A DNA stretch of 64,000 nucleotides from CAVRAZ01 sp963719135 (GCA_963719135.1 CAVRAZ010000006.1:434001-498000), one strand, 5' to 3'; shown: positions 43,058 to 52,553, numbered from the stretch's first letter. Notes: generated from the letters alone by a model not told the origin. Program-made: numbers and translations.

Positions 43058-43450
43058 ATGGCTCGAGCTATCGTTGCATCGATCGCTGCACTTGTAATTT
43101 GCGCGGCCGCCGCCGCGGACGACGCCGAGGTCATCGCCACCCTCAACGCCAGCGGTGTGCAGGAACTCAACATGACGGCCACCAGCTACAAGTTCACGCC
43201 CGACAGAATCGTGGTGCAGGTTAACACGCCGGTTTTGCTGCATGTCAAAAAGGATAGCTGGATCCCCCATGACTTCACCCTGGACGACCCGGCGTCCGGC
43301 CTTTCGATCAAGCAGAATCTGTCGAAATCCACGACGATAGAATTCACGCCGACGAAAACGGGCGAGTTCGAATTCTATTGCAGCAAGAAGCCGCCGTTCC
43401 TCAAGAGCCACCGCGACCGAGGCATGCACGGCATTCTGGTCGTCAGATAG
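43058..43450 (+). CDS. periplasmic cupredoxin-like protein
   Basis: A 130-residue secreted protein with a short signal (cleavage near AAAA-DD). The fold looks like a cupredoxin: FTPDRIVVQVNTPVLLHV, the first ligand His in IPHDFTLDD, and a Cys-His-Met cluster at the end (FYCSKK, then HRDRGMHGILVV). The ligand set Cys, His, Met with an upstream His fits a type-1 copper site. Related periplasmic cupredoxins carry electrons or copper. No redox partner is adjacent. Confidence 0.78.
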   Translation: MARAIVASIAALVICAAAAADDAEVIATLNASGVQELNMTATSYKFTPDRIVVQVNTPVLLHVKKDSWIPHDFTLDDPASGLSIKQNLSKSTTIEFTPTKTGEFEFYCSKKPPFLKSHRDRGMHGILVVR

Positions 43451-43452
43451 AT

Positions 43453-44285
43453 AAAAAGGGGTCGGTGACAATCGATAATCATTTGCAGTAACCTGTCGCC
43501 GCCAGGTTCGGAAACCAGGGCCAATTCAGTCCAGGGAGGGATTGAAGTGCCGCGAAAACCACGCATGTATGTTCCCGGATTGCCTTATCACGTTATACAG
43601 CGAGGCAACAACCGGGGCGCCTGCTTCTTTTGCGCAGACGATTATCAATTTTTCCTGCAATGTCTGCACGACGCTTGCAAGCGCTATGGAGCGCAGTTGC
43701 ACGCCTACGTGCTGATGACCAACCATACTCACTTGCTGATGACCCCGACCCTGGAGGATTCAATCAGCCGCGTGATGCAATCGGTGGGTCGACGTTATGT
43801 CCAGTACGTCAACGCGGGGAAGCAAAGAACCGGCACTCTTTGGGAAAGCCGCCACAAATCCAGCGTCGTCGACACAGAGACCTATCTGCTGACGTGCTAC
43901 CGCTACGTTGAGCTTAACCCCGTCCGTGCCGGAATAGTCGAATATCCGGGCGACTATTTATGGTCCAGTTTCGGGCATAATGCTTATGCCCGAAACCAAG
44001 TGTGGATTACGGAGCACGAACTTTACCGGCGTCTGGGGCCGAACACAGAAGACAGGAGCCGTCGCTACCGAGCACTGTTCCCGACAACCATGGACGCGGC
44101 CGAGATCAAAGCGATTCGGGACGCGGCGACATTTGGAATGCCCTTGGGCAACGAACTGATCAAGGCGAACATTGAAGTCATGCTTGGACGAAAGCTCGGT
44201 TACACACAACGCGGACGTCCGAAACGATCATGGAAAGCGGCGAAAGCAGATGAGAATTAGACTCATTTGTCACCGACCCCTTTTT
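43453..44285 (+). mobile_element. REP-associated transposase unit 2
   Basis: The transposase gene is bracketed by an 18-base perfect inverted repeat (AAAAAGGGGTCGGTGACA at 43453-43470 and its complement at 44268-44285). The same repeat forms the hairpin at 25340 and degraded copies at 61097 and 61181. Confidence 0.88.
43547..44260 (+). CDS. REP-associated tyrosine transposase (RAYT, Y1 family)
   Basis: A 237-residue HUH transposase with an intact HTH core: IQRGNNRGACFF at the start, HUH motif in MTNHTHLLM, and the catalytic Tyr in CYRYVELNPVRAG. It starts at GTG 43547 (GGGAGG about 12 bases upstream) inside its mobile unit. It is related to, but distinct from, the protein at 20834, and the flanking repeats differ in the same way, which suggests two co-resident REP families. 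Confidence 0.93.
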   Translation: MPRKPRMYVPGLPYHVIQRGNNRGACFFCADDYQFFLQCLHDACKRYGAQLHAYVLMTNHTHLLMTPTLEDSISRVMQSVGRRYVQYVNAGKQRTGTLWESRHKSSVVDTETYLLTCYRYVELNPVRAGIVEYPGDYLWSSFGHNAYARNQVWITEHELYRRLGPNTEDRSRRYRALFPTTMDAAEIKAIRDAATFGMPLGNELIKANIEVMLGRKLGYTQRGRPKRSWKAAKADEN

Positions 44286-44292
44286 CACTTTT

Positions 44293-47200
44293 TCAGGTCG
44301 TCAGGCGCCGGTAGATGTCCGAGACCTTCAGCGGCAGTTTGCGCACCTCGTCGATCACGGCGTAATTTGCCGCGCCGTACATGTGCGGCAGATAGTCGCG
44401 CGCCTCGGTGTCGATGGTGATGCAGAACGGGTGAATGCCGCTGCGCCTGGCCTCGATCAGCGCCATGCGCGTGTCCTCGATGCCGTAGGCGCCGCGGTAG
44501 GTGTCGTAGTCGTCGGGTTTGCCGTCGGACAGCGTGATCAGCAGCTTGGTGCGTGCTTCGACTTCGTTCAGCAGCCGGGTCAGGTGGCGGATGGTCACGC
44601 CCATGCGCGTATAGTCTTTCGGCCGGATGCCGCTGATGCGCGCCTTGACCGCTTCGTCATAGTCCTCGTCGAAACGCTTGACGCGGTACAGTTCGCAGCG
44701 CTTGCGCGTCATGCCGGAAAAACCGTAGATGGCGTACCGGTCGCCAAGCGTCTCCAGCGACTCGCACAGCAGCGCCAATGCCTCCCGCTCCGCGTCGTTG
44801 ATCCAGCCCTTGGTCGAGCCGCTCATGTCGACCATGAACATGACCGCGATGTTGCGCTCCAGCTTGTGCAGTTTCATAAACAGGCGGTCGGTCATTTCCT
44901 CGCCGTGGCGCGTGTCGGCCCAGGCTTCGACCAGGGCATCGATGTCGACGTCGTCGCCGTAGGGCTGTTTCTTCAGCAGCTTGTCCTCGCCGCGCAGCGC
45001 CTCGAAGGTGCGCCGCAGTTCCATCGCCAGCCCGCGGTACTTGTACAGCGTCCGGTCGACGAAGCGGTCGTGGGTGGGGTGCACCTCCAGCTCGCGCAGC
45101 ACCGCCCAGTTCTTGCGGTAGTTCTGCCGTTCGTAATCCCATTCGTTGTAGAGAAAAGCGCCCTCCTCGTGATAGGTGCCCTTCCAGACGTCCTCGGCGG
45201 CGCGCACGCCGGTGTCGCCGGCGAAGTAGGCGCCCTCGCCGGCGGCATAAAGATAGTCCTCCGGAATCTCGCCCAGGTCCTGCAGGATCGACGCCATCGT
45301 GCCGGCGACGTTGTCCGGCGCCGGAATCGGCCGGCCGTCCAGCTCGATCTCGTAACTGAAACCATCCGGCGTTTCGTTGGACTCGACCTTGCGCAGGTTG
45401 AACGGCAGCCGCTGTTCGTCGGTTTCGGGCTGAGCCTCCTCACCGGGTTCCCCGCCTTCGCACGCCGCATCGTCCGGCTGCCGCGCCAGATCCTGCTGCA
45501 TGCGCACCAGCCCCAGCCGGAACTGCTGCTTGTCCGCTTCGCTGCGCGCGGCGCGGACGCGCGCGACCCGCTCGGGATTCAACACGCCCTGGTAGGGCGT
45601 CGGCGGCGGCGGCTCGGTGCCGATCAATGCGTCGACCAGCGCGAGGCTGTCTTCGACCCGCGCGTCGGGCGCCGCCAGGCGGACCGCCGCCGCGCGCCAG
45701 GCCTCGTCCATGCCGGCGTCTGCACGCTCGCGCAGTTGCCGCAGGAAGCGGTGCACGCCCGGCAGCGCGGCGCCGATGCGCGCGTCCAGCCGCAGCGTTT
45801 CCAGCGCGTGAAAAATTTTCAGCGCGCGGTCGAAGTCGGCGTGGCGACCCAGCGCCGCGACGGGATCGACGCGCCAGGTCCCGTACCAGGTCTGCGCCCA
45901 CTGATGCACCACCATCGCCTTGTAGAGCTGAAAATTATCCTCGCGCCGCTCGAAGCGCCCGACCGTCGCCGGCAGGTACAGTACCTCGGTGTCGGTACAG
46001 GTCTGTTCGCCCGCCTCCAGCTTCAGACGCCGGCCGTTGAGTCCGTGGACGAACGCCTCGAGCACGTTGACGACGCGGTCGAACACCAGGCCGGTCGCAC
46101 GCGCCTTGTATTCCCGCGCGAAATTCTCCACGTCCTTGAACACGACCACCGCCGGGTGCAGGCCGCGCGTATCGTAGACATCCATGGCCCGCAACAGCCA
46201 GGCCTCGACGCCGGCCTCGTCCATCAGGCGCAGCGCGGTGGCGACGTGGGAAATGAAGTTGAACGCCATGCCCGAGCTGCTGCGCGCCACGCGTGTCACG
46301 TGGTTCAATACGAAATCCTGGCGCGCGCGCGGGAATTCGGCCAGCGCGCGCGCCGGCTCTTCGGCTGCGCCCAGCGACAGCAGGTTTGCGTCCAGGCGCT
46401 CCTCGAGCTGGAACGCGGTCAGCGGCATGCCGCCGGTTTCGAGGAATTCTGTTTCGTCGTACCAGCGCGCGGCGACGCCGCCCGGCAGTACGCGCCCGTC
46501 GGCCGTTCGCGTGCCCAGCAGCAGCGGCTCGATGCGCCGGCCGGGCAGCACTTCGCGCAGCAATTGCCCCAGGCTTTCGGCCTTCCAGGTGATGGCGCCG
46601 CCGTCGGTCGACAGCCAGATGCCGAGACAGGCCTTGGTGATCAGGCGCGGCAGATACTTCACCAGCCGCGGCAGATCGACTTCCCGATCCCAGAGCTGTC
46701 CCTTCGGCCCGTGTCCCAGCGGCGGCGCCGGCAGCACGATCATGTCGAAGCGCGTCTGCCGGCGCAGCAGTTCCTCGACGTAATCGACGACGTTCTCGCG
46801 CACGTACTCGACGTGCTGGTCGCCGGCGTTCAGGCGCGCGAGGTTCAGCATGTCGGTGTCGGCGTCCACGTGCACCACCGCCGCACCGCCGGCCAGCGCC
46901 TGGGCGGTGATGAAGCCGTTGCCGCCGAACAGATTGAGCACGCGCAGGTCTTCGAGGTCGTAACAGCCCTCGATGCGGGAGCGCACCCAGGCGCCGCAGA
47001 CAAGGTCGCGCGCCGCCAGTCCCATGCGCGGCGTCGGGCCGAGCCGGCAGTGGACCGTCTGTCCGTCGATCCGGACCTGCCACTGTCGTTGCAGTCCGCT
47101 GCGCGTCGGTTCCCAGTGACCGCGCGCGCTGACTTCATCGACGAAGATCCAGTCGGCTTCCCAGTTCGCGTCGCGGGTCTTCCCCGTCGCCTGCCGGTCC

Positions 47201-47337
47201 GGCCGGTCGATGAGATAGGGTCCCCAGCGTTCCAGCTTGCGGCCTGCGCCGAAATCGATCAGCTCAAAGTCGCCGAGCGGCGTCGTGATGTACGCCTGCT
47301 GAGTGTCGGTTTCGGCGACGATGGGGAGCTGGACCAT
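44293..47337 (-). CDS. SAM-methyltransferase / NorD-CbbO-type VWA fusion protein
   Basis: A 1014-residue fusion. Residues about 1-300 form a class I methyltransferase of the RlmI/COG1092 style: VLNLFGGNGF at 133-142, VVHVDAD at 154-160 and the PPLGHGPKGQLWD segment near 206. The remaining part is NorD/CbbO-like and ends in a VWA domain whose metal site is MVDMSGS (DxSxS, Asp837-Ser841), with the threonine region KDYTRMGVTI and acidic ITLSDGKPDDYD. Partners of this kind work with a MoxR AAA+ ATPase (the CbbQ/NorQ-type gene at 47733) to insert metals or remodel enzymes. Which enzyme is served here is unknown; proximity to qmoAB is suggestive. Confidence 0.85.
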   Translation of the reverse strand: MVQLPIVAETDTQQAYITTPLGDFELIDFGAGRKLERWGPYLIDRPDRQATGKTRDANWEADWIFVDEVSARGHWEPTRSGLQRQWQVRIDGQTVHCRLGPTPRMGLAARDLVCGAWVRSRIEGCYDLEDLRVLNLFGGNGFITAQALAGGAAVVHVDADTDMLNLARLNAGDQHVEYVRENVVDYVEELLRRQTRFDMIVLPAPPLGHGPKGQLWDREVDLPRLVKYLPRLITKACLGIWLSTDGGAITWKAESLGQLLREVLPGRRIEPLLLGTRTADGRVLPGGVAARWYDETEFLETGGMPLTAFQLEERLDANLLSLGAAEEPARALAEFPRARQDFVLNHVTRVARSSSGMAFNFISHVATALRLMDEAGVEAWLLRAMDVYDTRGLHPAVVVFKDVENFAREYKARATGLVFDRVVNVLEAFVHGLNGRRLKLEAGEQTCTDTEVLYLPATVGRFERREDNFQLYKAMVVHQWAQTWYGTWRVDPVAALGRHADFDRALKIFHALETLRLDARIGAALPGVHRFLRQLRERADAGMDEAWRAAAVRLAAPDARVEDSLALVDALIGTEPPPPTPYQGVLNPERVARVRAARSEADKQQFRLGLVRMQQDLARQPDDAACEGGEPGEEAQPETDEQRLPFNLRKVESNETPDGFSYEIELDGRPIPAPDNVAGTMASILQDLGEIPEDYLYAAGEGAYFAGDTGVRAAEDVWKGTYHEEGAFLYNEWDYERQNYRKNWAVLRELEVHPTHDRFVDRTLYKYRGLAMELRRTFEALRGEDKLLKKQPYGDDVDIDALVEAWADTRHGEEMTDRLFMKLHKLERNIAVMFMVDMSGSTKGWINDAEREALALLCESLETLGDRYAIYGFSGMTRKRCELYRVKRFDEDYDEAVKARISGIRPKDYTRMGVTIRHLTRLLNEVEARTKLLITLSDGKPDDYDTYRGAYGIEDTRMALIEARRSGIHPFCITIDTEARDYLPHMYGAANYAVIDEVRKLPLKVSDIYRRLTT

Positions 47338-47361
47338 GGGTTAGGTGGGAATCCTCGTGAT

Positions 47362-47731
47362 TAGCCGCGAAGGGCGCGAAGGGAAAACCTGTTTCTACCG
47401 CAAAGGCGCGCGAAGGCGCGCAAAGTATTGTCTATAAACACCGGAGCACGTGGGGCTGGTCACACACAAGTTGTGCTGAAACTCATTGCCCCGCTGTATT
47501 CCTGTTGAGATTTGCGCTTCGCGCGCCGCGACGTCCCCTTGCAGCTACGTGTCCACCTTTGCGTCCCTCACGGCTGACCTGTACCCGCAAATCCAAACAG
47601 AGTTCTCCGGCTTCGAGATTCCGCCAGCCCTACCGATGCCGGCACTTACATAAAATACTTTGCGCGCCTTCGCGCGCCTTTGCGGTGAAAAAAGGGTTTT
47701 CCCTTAGCGTCCTTAGCGTCCTTAGCGGTTA
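47362..47731. repeat. long imperfect inverted repeat between the VWA and AAA+ genes
   Basis: The left arm (47362-47430) and right arm (47653-47731) are imperfect reverse complements of about 65 bases, both rich in GCGCGCCTTCGCGCGCCTTTG-like sequence (shown in two halves: GCGCGCCTTCG and CGCGCCTTTGCGG). A third relative lies at 2093. The 220 bases between the arms contain no gene. The repeat may be a mobile or structural element. Confidence 0.65.
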
Positions 47732-47732
47732 A

Positions 47733-48545
47733 CTAAAATACGGACGAACTCAACTCGTTCACCGCCATCAGCATCTCGTCGTCGTCGGTCAGCGCCTGGG
47801 CGATACTCGAACGGCAGGCGGTGACCGGGTCGATGCCGCTTTTCATCAGTTTGGCCGCATGCACCAGCAGGCGCGTGCTGGCGCCCTCCTCCAGGCCGCC
47901 GCCCTTGAGGTTGCGTGTCATCTGCGCGAATTTCACCAGTTGCTTCGCGGTATGCTCGTCGATGGCGGTCTCGTTGATCAGGATGCGGGTTTCCAGCGGC
48001 GCTGCGGGGTAGTCGAATTCCAGCGCCACGAAGCGCTGGCGTGTGCTCTGCTTCAGATCCTTGAGCACGCTCTGGTAACCCGGGTTGTACGAAATCGCCA
48101 TGCAGAATTCGTTGCTGGCCTCGAGCAGCTCGCCGAGCTTTTCCATCGGCAGCAGCCGGCGGTCGTCGGCCAGCGGGTGAATCACCACCGTCGTGTCCTT
48201 GCGCGCCTCGACGATCTCGTCCAGGTAACAGATGGCGCCGGCCCGCACCGCGCGCGCCAGCGGTCCGTCGACCCACACCGTGTCGCCGCCGCTGACCAGG
48301 AAGCGCCCGACCAGGTCGGAGGCGGTAAGGTCGTCGTGACACGACACCGTGATCAGCGGCCGCTTGAGCCGCCAGGCCATGTGTTCCATGAAGCGCGTTT
48401 TCCCACAACCCGTGGGGCCTTTCAGCAGAACCGGAAGCTGATTGCGATAGGCCGCTTCGAACACCTGGATTTCGTTGCCCACCGGCTCGTAGTAGGGCTC
48501 CTCGCGTATGTAATAGTCTTCGGGTTTGAGTGCCTGGGCTGTCAC
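47733..48545 (-). CDS. MoxR-type AAA+ ATPase, CbbQ/NorQ family
   Basis: A 270-residue AAA+ ATPase with Walker A GPTGCGKT, Walker B AICYLDEIVEA and the CbbQ/NorQ signature segments YYEPVGNEIQVFEAAY and GDTVWVDGPLARAV. It would use ATP to remodel a target enzyme together with the VWA partner encoded downstream. GTG at 48545 is preferred because the open frame upstream of it is simply the dispersed repeat at 48603 read through. The CbbQ and NorQ identities cannot be separated by eye; no RuBisCO or nitric-oxide reductase gene is in the window. Confidence 0.87.
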   Translation of the reverse strand: MTAQALKPEDYYIREEPYYEPVGNEIQVFEAAYRNQLPVLLKGPTGCGKTRFMEHMAWRLKRPLITVSCHDDLTASDLVGRFLVSGGDTVWVDGPLARAVRAGAICYLDEIVEARKDTTVVIHPLADDRRLLPMEKLGELLEASNEFCMAISYNPGYQSVLKDLKQSTRQRFVALEFDYPAAPLETRILINETAIDEHTAKQLVKFAQMTRNLKGGGLEEGASTRLLVHAAKLMKSGIDPVTACRSSIAQALTDDDEMLMAVNELSSSVF

Positions 48546-48602
48546 GCTGCGGTCCGGTGTTTCAACGGGTGAGACTTGGATAACGGGTTGACAAGTTTGA
48601 CC

Positions 48603-48670
48603 GTCATCCCGGCGCAGGCCGGGATCCAGCAACCGCCACCGCAATGGATTCCGGCCTGCGCCGGAATGAC
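48603..48670. repeat. dispersed palindromic repeat, copy 5
   Basis: Arms with core CCGGCGCAGGCCGG and outer GTCAT/ATGAC separated by a short loop. Related to copies at 2005 and 6115. Confidence 0.8.
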
Positions 48671-49007
48671 AACAAAGGCGGATCGTCTGTCATGCATTTA
48701 TGCAAGTCTCAATAATACGAAGAATGACCCCATAAAGGGCCGTCCGATGCTGGAAACTTACCTTGATTCCCGGCGGGCGGCAACAAAACCCGGTATCGCG
48801 GGGTGTTATATATGGGTTCTATTTTATTATCGGAAAATTCGATACCTGATATATAAGGCTCCCCGTGGCGCCGCGCGGACATGAGGAGTATCTTTTACCC
48901 CTGCTTTTTCACCCCGGTCCGACAGTCGACAACCGCATCCCTGACGGTTATGCGGTCTGTCGGAATCGGTCAGTTTTTTTTACAGTCACTGTGAGCGGAG
49001 GAAACCC
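48671..49007. promoter_or_regulatory. upstream region of the qmo operon
   Basis: A 340-base AT-richer region without a gene. It should hold the qmoA promoter. A ribosome binding site, GCGGAGGAAA, lies just before ATG 49008. An AT-rich segment around 48830-48865 could contain promoter elements, but I cannot fix a pair of boxes. Confidence 0.4.
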
Positions 49008-50294
49008 ATGTCGGAGGTTATCGCGACCAACCAGACCATTCTGGTGGTGGGTGGCGGCATCAGCGGAATGACAGCCGCGCTCGAAGCCGCCGAATGTGGC
49101 AAACAGGTCCTGCTACTGGAAAAGAATCCTTCCATCGGCGGCCGCGTGAGCCAACTCTACAAGTACTTCCCGAAGCTTTGTCATCCCAAGTGCGGCCTCG
49201 AAATCAACCTGCGCCGCATCAAGGCCAACCGCAACCTGCGCCTGATGACGATGACGGAAGTCACCCACATCGAGGGCGATGCCGGCAACTACCGGGTCAC
49301 GCTGAAGACCGCTCCGCGCTACGTTAACGAGAACTGCACGGCCTGCGGCGCCTGCGCTGATGCGGTCGAGGCGCAGTTCGACGATGAATACAACTACGGC
49401 CTGGGCAAGCGCAAAGGCGCGTATCTTCCGTTCAACCAGGCGCACCCGATGCGCTACGTGATCGACCCGCGCATCATCGGCACCGCCGACGCCGACAAGG
49501 CCAAAGCGGCCTGCAAGTACGGCGCCGTCGACCTCGACATGCAGGCGGAGGAAAAGACCATCACGGTCGGCGCCATCATCTGGGCAACCGGCTGGAAGCC
49601 CTACGACGCCAACAAGATCCAGCCCTACGGCTACGACCGCTTCGCCAACGTGATCACCAGCGTCGAGTTCGAGCGCATGCTCGATCCGCACGGCCCGACC
49701 GGCGGCAGGATCCTGCGCCCGGGCGACGGCAAGGAAGCGAAGGACGTCGCCTTCATCCAGTGCGCCGGGTCGCGCGATCAGAACCACCTCAAGCACTGTT
49801 CGCGCATCTGCTGCATGGCCACGCTGAAGCAGACCACGTACCTGCGCGAGCGTTACGGCGACGAAGCCAAGGGCTCGGTCTACTACATCGACATCCGCGC
49901 CATCGACCGCATCGACGATTTCTACCAGATGGTGCAGGACGACAAGAACATCCGCTTCATCAAGTCCAAGGTCGCCTCGATCACCGAGGACAAGGCCACC
50001 GGCAATCCGGTGCTGCACGGCGTGGACACCGAGGGTTACCACCGCTACAGCAACCCGCACGACCTGGTCGTGCTGGCCATCGGCATGGAGCCCAGCGTCG
50101 CGGCCGACGCTTTCCCGATGCCGGTGGTGCTCAACGAGGAAGGCTTCGTGGAACTCGACCCGGCCAACGGCGCCTTCTTCGCGGCCGGCTGCTCGTCCGA
50201 CGCGCTGGACGTGAACCGCGCGGTGCAGAGCGCGACCGCCAGCGCGCTGCGCGCCATTCAGGTCGTCAACAAAGTTGCAGGAATGGAGGGTTAA
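49008..50294 (+). CDS. qmoA: quinone-modifying oxidoreductase subunit QmoA
   Basis: A 428-residue HdrA-type flavoprotein. It binds FAD through GGGISGMTAALEAA and carries LLEKNPSIGGRVSQLY and the cysteine-rich KLCHPKCGLEINLRR segment of QmoA. QmoA belongs to the membrane-linked complex that passes electrons between quinone and APS reductase. In sulfur oxidisers it takes electrons from sulfite-linked APS formation toward the quinone pool. ATG 49008 has a strong GGAGGAAA upstream. It starts the four-gene operon. Confidence 0.95.
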   Translation: MSEVIATNQTILVVGGGISGMTAALEAAECGKQVLLLEKNPSIGGRVSQLYKYFPKLCHPKCGLEINLRRIKANRNLRLMTMTEVTHIEGDAGNYRVTLKTAPRYVNENCTACGACADAVEAQFDDEYNYGLGKRKGAYLPFNQAHPMRYVIDPRIIGTADADKAKAACKYGAVDLDMQAEEKTITVGAIIWATGWKPYDANKIQPYGYDRFANVITSVEFERMLDPHGPTGGRILRPGDGKEAKDVAFIQCAGSRDQNHLKHCSRICCMATLKQTTYLRERYGDEAKGSVYYIDIRAIDRIDDFYQMVQDDKNIRFIKSKVASITEDKATGNPVLHGVDTEGYHRYSNPHDLVVLAIGMEPSVAADAFPMPVVLNEEGFVELDPANGAFFAAGCSSDALDVNRAVQSATASALRAIQVVNKVAGMEG

Positions 50295-50297
50295 GCC

Positions 50298-52544
50298 GTG
50301 GCTGACATCAAGATCGGTGCCTACATTTGCAAGGGCTGCGGCCTGGGCGAACGCCTGGACTGCGACGAACTTGCCCGCATTGCCAAGTCCGACGGCAAGG
50401 CGCAGGTCATCAAGCAGCACGACTTCCTCTGTTCCGAAGACGGCGTGAAGCTGATCCAGGCCGACATCGACGGCGGGAGCGTCAACCGCGTCGTCATCGC
50501 CGCCTGCTCGCGCCGCGCCAAGACCGAAGCGTTCAACTTCGACAACGTCTGCATCGCCCGCGCCAACCTGCGCGAAGGCGTCATCTGGGTGCGCCCGGAC
50601 GAGGACGACCTGCGCGAGACCACGCAGGAGATGGCCAACGACTATGTGCGCATGGGCTGCGCCGAAGTGAAATACCAGACGCCGCCGGCCTCCGCGCAGG
50701 CGAAAGGCAGCAACCGCAGCATCCTGGTGGTGGGCGGCGGCGTGGTCGGCATGACCGCCGCGCTGGAAACCGCCAAGGCCGGCTATCCGGTCACGCTGGT
50801 GGAAAAATCCGGTTCGCTGGGCGGTTCGGTGGCGAAGCTGTGGAAGGACGTGCCGATGCACAGTCCCTACACCAATCCGGTCGAACCGGCGACCGTCAAG
50901 CTGGCCGCCGAAATCGCGGCGAACGGCAGGATCAGCGTCCACCTGAATTCGACCATCACCAAGACTTCCGGCGCGCCGGGCTGTTTCTCCGCGGACATCA
51001 CCAAGGAGTCCGGCGGCACGACCACCGAAAATTTCGGCGCCATCATCATGGCCTCCGGCGCGACGCCGTACGACGCGAACAAGTTGCCCGAGCTGGGCTA
51101 TGGCAAGAGCAGGGACGTGGTCGACCGCGTCGAGCTGGAAGCACTCGCCGTCGCCGCCAACGGTGGGCCGATCAAGCGCCCGAGCGACGGCAAGGAAGTG
51201 AAAAAGGTCACCTTCGTACAGTGCGCCGGCCAGCGCAGCAAAAAGGAAGGCCACCTCGTCTACTGCTCCGGCGACTGCTGCCTGACCTCGATCAAGCAGG
51301 CCATGTACTTCAAGGATCAGAATCCGGACATCGAGACCCAGATCCTGTACACCGATCTGCGCACGCCGGGCGCGCCGGGCGAAGACTTCTACCGCAGCGG
51401 CCAGGACAAGCTGGTCAACTTCCGCAAGGGCGTGGTCAGCGAAGTGACCGCCGGCGCGAACGGTCTGCTGGTCAAATTCAAGGACCTGATCCTCGACGAA
51501 GAGGTGCAGGACGAGGCCGATCTGGTGGTGCTGGCCACCGGCATGGTGCCCAACTCCGGCGTCGACATCGAAGCGGAGGCCGGCCCCAACGTCGCGGGTG
51601 AGGAGAGTAAGGAAGCCGCCGAAGGCACGGTCGAAGTCAAGGTCGAATCGATCCTCAACCTGACCTACCGCCAGGGCAAGGACCTGCCGCACCTGAAGTA
51701 CGGCTTCAACGACTCGCACTTCATCTGCTTTCCCTACGAAACGCGCCGCACCGGCATCTATTCCTGCGGCCCGGTGCGCCGGCCGATGGACACGCAGCAG
51801 GCGATCGAGGACGCCACCGGCGCGGCGCTGAAAGCGATCCAGGCGCTGGAAAACGCCCACCTCGGCCGCGGCGCGCACCCGCGCTCGGGCGATCTGTCGT
51901 ATCCGATCTTCCGCAAGGAAGGCTGCACCCAGTGCAAGCGCTGCACGGTCGAATGCCCGTTCGGCGCCATCGACGAGGACGAGCGGCGCTTCCCGGTGTT
52001 CAACGAATCGCGCTGCCGCCGCTGCGGCACCTGCATGGGCGCCTGCCCGGTGCGCGTCATTTCGTTCGAGAACTACTCGGTCGACTCCGTCGGCCAGCAG
52101 TTGAAGAACGTCGACATGCCCGACGAGTTCTCGGAAAAACCGCGCCTGCTGGTGCTGGCCTGCGAAAACGACGCCTATCCTGCCCTGGATATGGCGGCGA
52201 TGCAGGGCAACAGCTACAGTCAGTTCGCGCGCGTGATTCCGGTGCGCTGTCTGGGTTCGGTCAACACCATCTGGCTGACCGACGCCCTGAACTCCGGCTA
52301 TGACGGCATCGTGCTGATGGGTTGCCAGAAAGGCGACAACTACCAGTGCCACTTCGTCAAGGGTTCGGAAATCGCGCACTACCGCATGAGCAAGATCGAC
52401 GACACGCTGACCCAGCTCAACCTGGAGAAAGAACGCGTGGCGACCTACGAGGTCGCGATCACCGACATCGATCGGGCACCGCAACTGATCAACGACATGG
52501 CCGAGACTATCGCGAAAATCGGCATGAGCCCGTTCAAGTTCTAG
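50298..52544 (+). CDS. qmoB: quinone-modifying oxidoreductase subunit QmoB
   Basis: A 748-residue protein with an HdrA-like part (KGCGLGERLDC near the N-terminus, FAD motif VVGGGVVGMTAALETAK at about 138-154). Two 4Fe-4S clusters follow in the C-terminal third: CTQCKRCTVECP and CRRCGTCMGACP. A MvhD-type domain then runs to the end (VIPVRCLGSVNTIW, then MGCQKGDNYQC). This is the standard QmoB layout. GTG at 50298, four bases from the qmoA stop, has GGAGGG upstream. Confidence 0.95.
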   Translation: MADIKIGAYICKGCGLGERLDCDELARIAKSDGKAQVIKQHDFLCSEDGVKLIQADIDGGSVNRVVIAACSRRAKTEAFNFDNVCIARANLREGVIWVRPDEDDLRETTQEMANDYVRMGCAEVKYQTPPASAQAKGSNRSILVVGGGVVGMTAALETAKAGYPVTLVEKSGSLGGSVAKLWKDVPMHSPYTNPVEPATVKLAAEIAANGRISVHLNSTITKTSGAPGCFSADITKESGGTTTENFGAIIMASGATPYDANKLPELGYGKSRDVVDRVELEALAVAANGGPIKRPSDGKEVKKVTFVQCAGQRSKKEGHLVYCSGDCCLTSIKQAMYFKDQNPDIETQILYTDLRTPGAPGEDFYRSGQDKLVNFRKGVVSEVTAGANGLLVKFKDLILDEEVQDEADLVVLATGMVPNSGVDIEAEAGPNVAGEESKEAAEGTVEVKVESILNLTYRQGKDLPHLKYGFNDSHFICFPYETRRTGIYSCGPVRRPMDTQQAIEDATGAALKAIQALENAHLGRGAHPRSGDLSYPIFRKEGCTQCKRCTVECPFGAIDEDERRFPVFNESRCRRCGTCMGACPVRVISFENYSVDSVGQQLKNVDMPDEFSEKPRLLVLACENDAYPALDMAAMQGNSYSQFARVIPVRCLGSVNTIWLTDALNSGYDGIVLMGCQKGDNYQCHFVKGSEIAHYRMSKIDDTLTQLNLEKERVATYEVAITDIDRAPQLINDMAETIAKIGMSPFKF

Positions 52545-52553
52545 GAGCGAGTC

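Noticed and set aside
44383..47364. 993-residue open frame on the plus strand opposite the VWA fusion
   Set aside because: Antisense to a protein with clear methyltransferase and VWA motifs; no motif of its own.
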